Below, one piece after another: positions 5,062 through 9,113 of a stretch of DNA of 9,113 bases. This DNA is from Saprospiraceae bacterium (lineage in GTDB: Bacteria; Bacteroidota; Bacteroidia; Chitinophagales; Saprospiraceae), in assembly GCA_027009605.1 (NCBI GenBank), contig JALVCY010000469.1, forward strand, positions 1 to 9,113, given 5' to 3'. The stretch's first letter is position 1. Each line of letters starts with the position of its first letter. The notes below the pieces were generated by a model that was not told where the DNA came from, made no database searches, and worked only from the letters and a program-made list of their open reading frames with translations. A program made the translations under genes and the position numbers.

Positions 5062-7340
5062 AGACTTATCACATTCATATTGAAGGTATCGTTCAAGGGG
5101 TGGGGTTTCGGCCTTTTGTTTACAAATTGGCGATGGAGATGGGTTTGTGCGGATGGGTCAATAACACTTCAGATGGTGTCCATATTCGAGTGAGCACCGA
5201 GCCGGAAACGGCTACTTTGTTCTTGAGTCGTATCCTTGCGGAAAAACCAAAATTCTCTGTAGTTACTCACTCGGACTTGGCAGAAATAGCTTTGGAAGAG
5301 TTTCAACAATTTGATATTATCCGGAGTGAAGAGTCGGGTGATACCAAGCTTTTGGTGACTCCTGATTTTGCGATGTGCTCGGACTGTAGGGAAGAATTGT
5401 ATGACCCAACTAATCACCGGTATTTGTATCCATTTATTACTTGTACCAATTGCGGGCCGCGATATTCTATTATTAATTCTTTGCCTTACGACCGGCCGAC
5501 GACGACGATGGCTCCGTTTCAAATGTGTCCTACTTGTCAGGCGGAATATGATGATCCTTTAGACCGGAGATATTATTCTCAAACTAATTCTTGTCCGGAT
5601 TGTGCTATTGACCTGTCACTTTGGAAGGATGGGCAATTTTTGCCGAAAGGTGATGAAATTTTACAAGTTGTACAAGCTTGGAAGGCCGGGAAGATTGTAG
5701 CCATTAAAGGCATGGGGGGGTATTTACTCACTTGCGATGCGTCTAATGTCTTGAGTATCAATCGTTTGCGAAAGTTAAAGCATCGGCCTACTAAGCCTTT
5801 GGCTTTGATGCATCCGGATCTTTTTCAACTCGCTGAAGATGTGGAAGTGGATGCGGTAGAGATGTTAGAGTTGCAAAGTGTGAGCAGCCCTATCGTTTTG
5901 CTGAGTCTGATTAAAGAAGCTGATCGGGTGTCGCAAACAGCTTATGAAGAGATAGCGCCGGGCTTAAATCGGGTCGGTGTGATGTTGTCTTATACGCCAT
6001 TGTATGAATTGCTTTTGCGTGAATTTGGCTTGCCCATAGTGGCGACTAGTGGGAATATTAGTGGTTCTACGATTATTTATCAAGATGAACAGGCCATCCG
6101 GTATCTATCTCAAATTGCAGATTTAATATTATTAAATAATCGAGAAATAGTTTTGGCGCAAGACGATAGTGTGGTGCAGTACAGTATTGTCAAATATCAA
6201 AAAATCATCCTACGCCGCTCACGAGGGTTAGCGCCTTCTTTTTTGCATTCAGCAACCACTCCGCTTCCGCAAAAAACGATATTGGCAATGGGAGCTATGT
6301 TGAAGAGTACGTTTACTTTGTTGCATTCCGGAAATGTATTGGTGAGTCAATATTTGGGGAATACCGATGTATTGGATGCGCAAGAGAACTATGAAAAGAC
6401 TCTAAATCACCTGCTGACTATGTTTGATGCTCAACCGGAATGGATTGTGGTGGACAAACATCCCAAGTATTTTTCTAGGGAATATGGCTATGCCTTGGCA
6501 AAGCGATTGGGTGCTGAAATTATCGAAGTACAACATCACCAAGCCCATTTTTATGCACTGTTAGGAGAGCACGGATTATTGGAGACGGACGAGAAAGTGT
6601 TGGGGGTTATATGGGATGGTACCGGCTACGGGGATGATGGGCAAATATGGGGTGGCGAGTTTTTTGAATATGATAATGGAGAGGTGACAAGAGTGGCGCA
6701 TTTGGGCTATTATGATTTTATTTTGGGGGATAAGATGCCTAGGGAGCCCCGGATTTCAGCATTGGCAATTAGCGGTGGGGCAGAAAGTTTGAAAGGAAAG
6801 TTTTCGGATGAAGAATGGCGCATTTATCAACAGCTTTTGTCGCAAGACAATCTATTACAATCTTCTAGTGCCGGCCGGCTATTTGATGCAGCGGCGAGTA
6901 TTATTTTGGATATGGATTACCAATCTTATGAAGGCGAAGCAGCCATGCTTTTAGAAAGTGCTGCTTATCAATACTTTAGGAAGAATGGCGCGACTACTTT
7001 TTATACTTATTTGTCGGAAGACCTGCCCAAACACTTGCCAAAATTTCTCGTCTCCAAGCTACTGGAAGACAAGGCCAAAGGTTATGACCCGACTTTTTTG
7101 GCAGCCAAGTTTCACATCAGTCTAGCTCATTATATTTTTGAAGTTGCCCAAAAACAGGGGGTGAAGAAAGTGGCTTTTAGTGGTGGGGTTTTTCAAAATG
7201 GCTGGCTGGTAGATTTGGTGTATTTGTTTATGGCCAAAGACTTTGAGTTGTTGTTTCATAAGGATTTGTCCCCCAATGATGAAGGCGTTTCTTTTGGGCA
7301 GTTGATGGGGGCGATTGGCTTTGGGCGACCGGTTGGGTAG
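5058..7340 (+). CDS. hypF: Carbamoyltransferase HypF, [NiFe] cofactor CN-ligand synthesis
   Basis: HypF uses carbamoyl phosphate and ATP to carbamoylate HypE, the source of the cyanide ligands of the active-site iron. At 760 aa it is full length (E. coli HypF is about 750). Domains in order: acylphosphatase-like (about 1-90, VQGVGFRPF at 12-20); paired zinc fingers with exact CX2CX18CX2CX24CX2CX18CX2C spacing (C107, C110, C129, C132, C157, C160, C179, C182); YrdC-like (about 200-385, with KHRPTKPLALM and ATSGNISG); Kae1-like carbamoyltransferase (about 405-760), with metal-binding HHQAH at 493-497, DGTGYGDDG at 520-528, WGGE at 531-534 and SGGVFQN at 708-714. All expected motifs are intact. 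It is coupled to the upstream protease gene, but hypA-E are not adjacent. HypF serves all [NiFe] hydrogenases in a cell. Confidence 0.96.
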   Translation: MKTYHIHIEGIVQGVGFRPFVYKLAMEMGLCGWVNNTSDGVHIRVSTEPETATLFLSRILAEKPKFSVVTHSDLAEIALEEFQQFDIIRSEESGDTKLLVTPDFAMCSDCREELYDPTNHRYLYPFITCTNCGPRYSIINSLPYDRPTTTMAPFQMCPTCQAEYDDPLDRRYYSQTNSCPDCAIDLSLWKDGQFLPKGDEILQVVQAWKAGKIVAIKGMGGYLLTCDASNVLSINRLRKLKHRPTKPLALMHPDLFQLAEDVEVDAVEMLELQSVSSPIVLLSLIKEADRVSQTAYEEIAPGLNRVGVMLSYTPLYELLLREFGLPIVATSGNISGSTIIYQDEQAIRYLSQIADLILLNNREIVLAQDDSVVQYSIVKYQKIILRRSRGLAPSFLHSATTPLPQKTILAMGAMLKSTFTLLHSGNVLVSQYLGNTDVLDAQENYEKTLNHLLTMFDAQPEWIVVDKHPKYFSREYGYALAKRLGAEIIEVQHHQAHFYALLGEHGLLETDEKVLGVIWDGTGYGDDGQIWGGEFFEYDNGEVTRVAHLGYYDFILGDKMPREPRISALAISGGAESLKGKFSDEEWRIYQQLLSQDNLLQSSSAGRLFDAAASIILDMDYQSYEGEAAMLLESAAYQYFRKNGATTFYTYLSEDLPKHLPKFLVSKLLEDKAKGYDPTFLAAKFHISLAHYIFEVAQKQGVKKVAFSGGVFQNGWLVDLVYLFMAKDFELLFHKDLSPNDEGVSFGQLMGAIGFGRPVG

Positions 7341-7347
7341 TGTGTAA

Positions 7348-7379
7348 AGCCCTACAAAGAGTTATCAATAGCCCTACAA
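7348..7379. repeat. 10-bp direct repeat with 22-bp period
   Basis: AGCCCTACAA occurs at 7348-7357 and again at 7370-7379, start to start 22 bases, close to two turns of the DNA helix. It lies just after the hypF stop. The phasing would suit a dimeric regulator, but the distance from the next start (about 180 bases) and the short length make function uncertain. Confidence 0.4.
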
Positions 7380-7410
7380 CCGTATCGTATTCACGGTTTG
7401 GTGCTTTTTT
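7378..7410 (+). terminator. Possible weak terminator after hypF
   Basis: AACCGT (7378-7383) pairs with ACGGTT (7393-7398) around a 9-base loop, and a run of six T follows at 7405-7410. The stem is short and the T run starts six bases after it, so this is a weak candidate. An alternative fold pairs TATCGTAT (7383-7390) with ATACGATA (7435-7442), an 8-bp perfect inverted repeat across a 44-base spacer. The two stems overlap and exclude each other. Confidence 0.3.
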
Positions 7411-7496
7411 CTCCGTATATAGACTAAAAGCCCGATACGATATCTCCTAAAAATAAGGTATTTTAAGCTATTTGTGACAGGCAAAAGGGTGTTTTT

Positions 7497-7528
7497 TTTG
7501 GATTTTTGGGTCTAAAGGCTGACCTTTG
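7497..7528 (+). promoter_or_regulatory. Possible Bacteroidota promoter for the CTLD/HYR gene
   Basis: TTTG at 7497-7500 (end of a T-rich run) is followed after 20 bases by GACCTTTG at 7521-7528. This fits the spacing of the Bacteroidota -33/-7 pair, with GA in place of TA in the -7 consensus TAnnTTTG. A start near 7534 would leave a leader of roughly 20 bases before ATG 7557, rich in A and C. Evidence is consensus matching only. Confidence 0.3.
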
Positions 7529-7556
7529 TTACCTAACAAACAAAACAGACAATCCT

Positions 7557-9113
7557 ATGAGTACTTTACGTTACTTCTATGCCCTTTCCATCCTTTTTTT
7601 GTCATCTATAGCTTCTTTTGCGCAAGCGCCAAATGCGTGTTCTATGCCGATGCCCGGTTATACCAAGCTTGGGGAGTTTGAAGGTCACGGTTATTATCTA
7701 TCCGATACAGTGACGAATTGGGTAGAGGCCAATGCTTTGGTGCAAGCGAATGGTCAAAACTTAGTATCTATCAATTCACAGGCTGAGAATGACTTCATTC
7801 ATGGTTTGGTATCCGATGTGGTTTTTATCGGGTTGACCGACTTGGATACAGAAGGCGAGCCCTATTGGATGAATGGGGATTCGTTGGGATATACGAATTA
7901 TAGTGACTGTGATTGGTGTGCGGCTAATGATGCTGCTCATAATTTTGGGGTGATGTTGCCTTGGGATGGTGCTTGGATTTTGGATCATTATTTTAGGCAA
8001 GCCCAACATATCGTGGAGTTGCCCTGTGGGGAGTTGACAAGTGAGATGACCTTGACTTGTCCGGATGATATTTGGAAGGAAATTCCGCAAGGGCAATTGA
8101 GTGTACCGATGACATGGGATTTGCCGACGGGGATGACCAATTGTATCGTTGATGATACGGTAATTATCACTCAAGTTAGTGGAGAGACATCCGGGTCTTC
8201 GTTTATTGCCGGTGTTTATACGATTGGATATCAAGCGGTGGATAGTTGTAATAGTTTGGCAGAATGTACTTTTAAAGTAACGGTAACGACTCCGGTCGAT
8301 ACAAGTTGTGGCGATATAGCAGGCTTTGTTCATTTAGGTGATTTTGAAGGTCATGGTTATTATATGTCCGAAGAGGCTTCTACTTGGAAAGATGCCAAAG
8401 ATTTTGCGGAAGCAGCCGGCGGACATCTGGTTACGATGAATTCAAAAAATGAAAATGACTTTGTGCAATTGCACTTAGGCAACGAAATGGTCTTTATCGG
8501 ATATACCGATGAAGCTGTGGAAGGTCAAGGTGCTTGGGCCGATGGGCAGGCTGTTACTTTGGATTTGAGTTATGGCAATGATAGTCTTTCTGATTATGCG
8601 GTCATGAATTTTTGGAATGGACAATGGGTGATGGTCAATCAATGGGTGTATAAAAAGTATATTTTAGAGATGGATTGTGGGGGTACGCCACCGACTAGTT
8701 TGACTTTGACCTGTCCCGAAAATATAGATGCTGTGATTCCGGCGGATTCTTTGGATGTGGTAGTGAGTTGGGATTTGCCGGAGCCTACGACCACTTGTGC
8801 CAGTGATGTGATTGCGCTTACGCAAACAGTTGGCGCGGCTCCCGGTAGTGCATTTGTGCAAGGTAGTCACATCATAACTTACAGTGCCACAGACAGTTGT
8901 GGCAATGCTGAAGTATGTTCTTTCAATATTACGGTAACGACAGAAGGCGGGGGAGTCAGTTGCGGCCCCATTGCCGGATACACTTTGCTTGGAGAATATA
9001 ACGGGCACTCTTATTATTTATCTGAAGAAGAATTGCATTGGGATGAAGCACAATATGTAGCAGCCACCAATGGCGGATATTTAGTGTCTGTGAATACGCA
9101 AGCAGAAAATGAT
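7557..9113 (+). CDS. Secreted CTLD/HYR repeat protein (5' part, runs off window end)
   Basis: Open for 519 codons from ATG 7557 to the window edge without a stop. The N-terminus is a signal peptide: R5, hydrophobic stretch to about residue 19, likely cleavage at SFA22|Q23. Domains alternate: C-type-lectin-like CTLD1 (about 28-158), HYR1 (164-245), CTLD2 (251-375), HYR2 (382-462), and CTLD3 starting at C469 and cut off. CTLD blocks share a Cys start, a GHxYYxS motif (GHGYYLS, GHGYYMS, GHSYYLS) and W...A...G-x-LV(S/T)xN(S/T)xxEND; CTLD1 and CTLD2 end in LPCG and MDCGG. HYR blocks start LTCP and end in TVTT, with DSCxxxxxC before the last strand. CTLD and HYR modules are known from secreted or surface adhesion proteins. 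Ligand and role are unknown. More repeats and perhaps a C-terminal secretion-sorting domain may lie downstream, but this is not visible. No functional link to the hydrogenase genes is evident. Confidence 0.85.
   Translation, partial: MSTLRYFYALSILFLSSIASFAQAPNACSMPMPGYTKLGEFEGHGYYLSDTVTNWVEANALVQANGQNLVSINSQAENDFIHGLVSDVVFIGLTDLDTEGEPYWMNGDSLGYTNYSDCDWCAANDAAHNFGVMLPWDGAWILDHYFRQAQHIVELPCGELTSEMTLTCPDDIWKEIPQGQLSVPMTWDLPTGMTNCIVDDTVIITQVSGETSGSSFIAGVYTIGYQAVDSCNSLAECTFKVTVTTPVDTSCGDIAGFVHLGDFEGHGYYMSEEASTWKDAKDFAEAAGGHLVTMNSKNENDFVQLHLGNEMVFIGYTDEAVEGQGAWADGQAVTLDLSYGNDSLSDYAVMNFWNGQWVMVNQWVYKKYILEMDCGGTPPTSLTLTCPENIDAVIPADSLDVVVSWDLPEPTTTCASDVIALTQTVGAAPGSAFVQGSHIITYSATDSCGNAEVCSFNITVTTEGGGVSCGPIAGYTLLGEYNGHSYYLSEEELHWDEAQYVAATNGGYLVSVNTQAEND

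Noticed and set aside
4758..5096. Reverse-strand frame of about 112 codons opposite the protease gene
   Set aside because: It is antisense to the M52 protease, whose catalytic motifs are intact, and shows no recognisable domain.
7776..8333. Reverse-strand frame of about 185 codons opposite the CTLD/HYR gene
   Set aside because: The + strand encodes a signal peptide and well-conserved CTLD and HYR motifs over the same bases. The reverse product is low-complexity-like and resembles no family.

Overview
The window suggests a member of the Bacteroidota, most likely near Saprospiraceae/Chitinophagales. This is an inference from three signs: A-rich, Shine-Dalgarno-poor gene leaders; a TAnnTTTG promoter element; and a secreted protein of alternating C-type-lectin-like and HYR domains with a Bacteroidota-style 'FA|Q' signal peptide. 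All genes lie on the + strand.

Region 1 (about 1-3790) is the structural operon of a membrane-bound respiratory uptake [NiFe] hydrogenase. It runs: a promoter/operator with a perfect TGTGA-N6-TCACA palindrome; the Tat-exported Fe-S small subunit; the Ni-Fe large subunit; a four-helix di-haem cytochrome b; and a rho-independent terminator. The small subunit has both supernumerary cysteines of the six-Cys proximal [4Fe-3S] cluster, the hallmark of oxygen-tolerant group 1d enzymes (E. coli Hyd-1, Ralstonia MBH). The predicted role is periplasmic oxidation of H2, with electrons passed through cytochrome b to quinone.

Region 2 (3803-4507) is a gene-free array of six tandem units of 107-124 bp plus a truncated copy. 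Each unit has two short perfect-stem palindromes and a weaker central foldback. The central bases of the two palindromes covary between units, and a nested 13-bp direct repeat explains the two unit-length classes. This is the least explained part of the window.

Region 3 (4534-7340) holds two maturation genes overlapping by 4 bp (ATGA): the endopeptidase that clips the large-subunit C-terminus after nickel insertion, and full-length HypF, which makes the cyanide ligands of the active-site iron. The other hyp genes are not in the window.

Region 4 (7341-9113) is a 216-bp gap with a phased direct repeat, an inverted repeat and a possible promoter, then the first 519 codons of a secreted CTLD/HYR repeat protein that runs off the window end. 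It has no evident link to hydrogenase.

I see no clearly new enzymatic system. The hairpin array between structural and maturation genes is the best candidate for undescribed biology.
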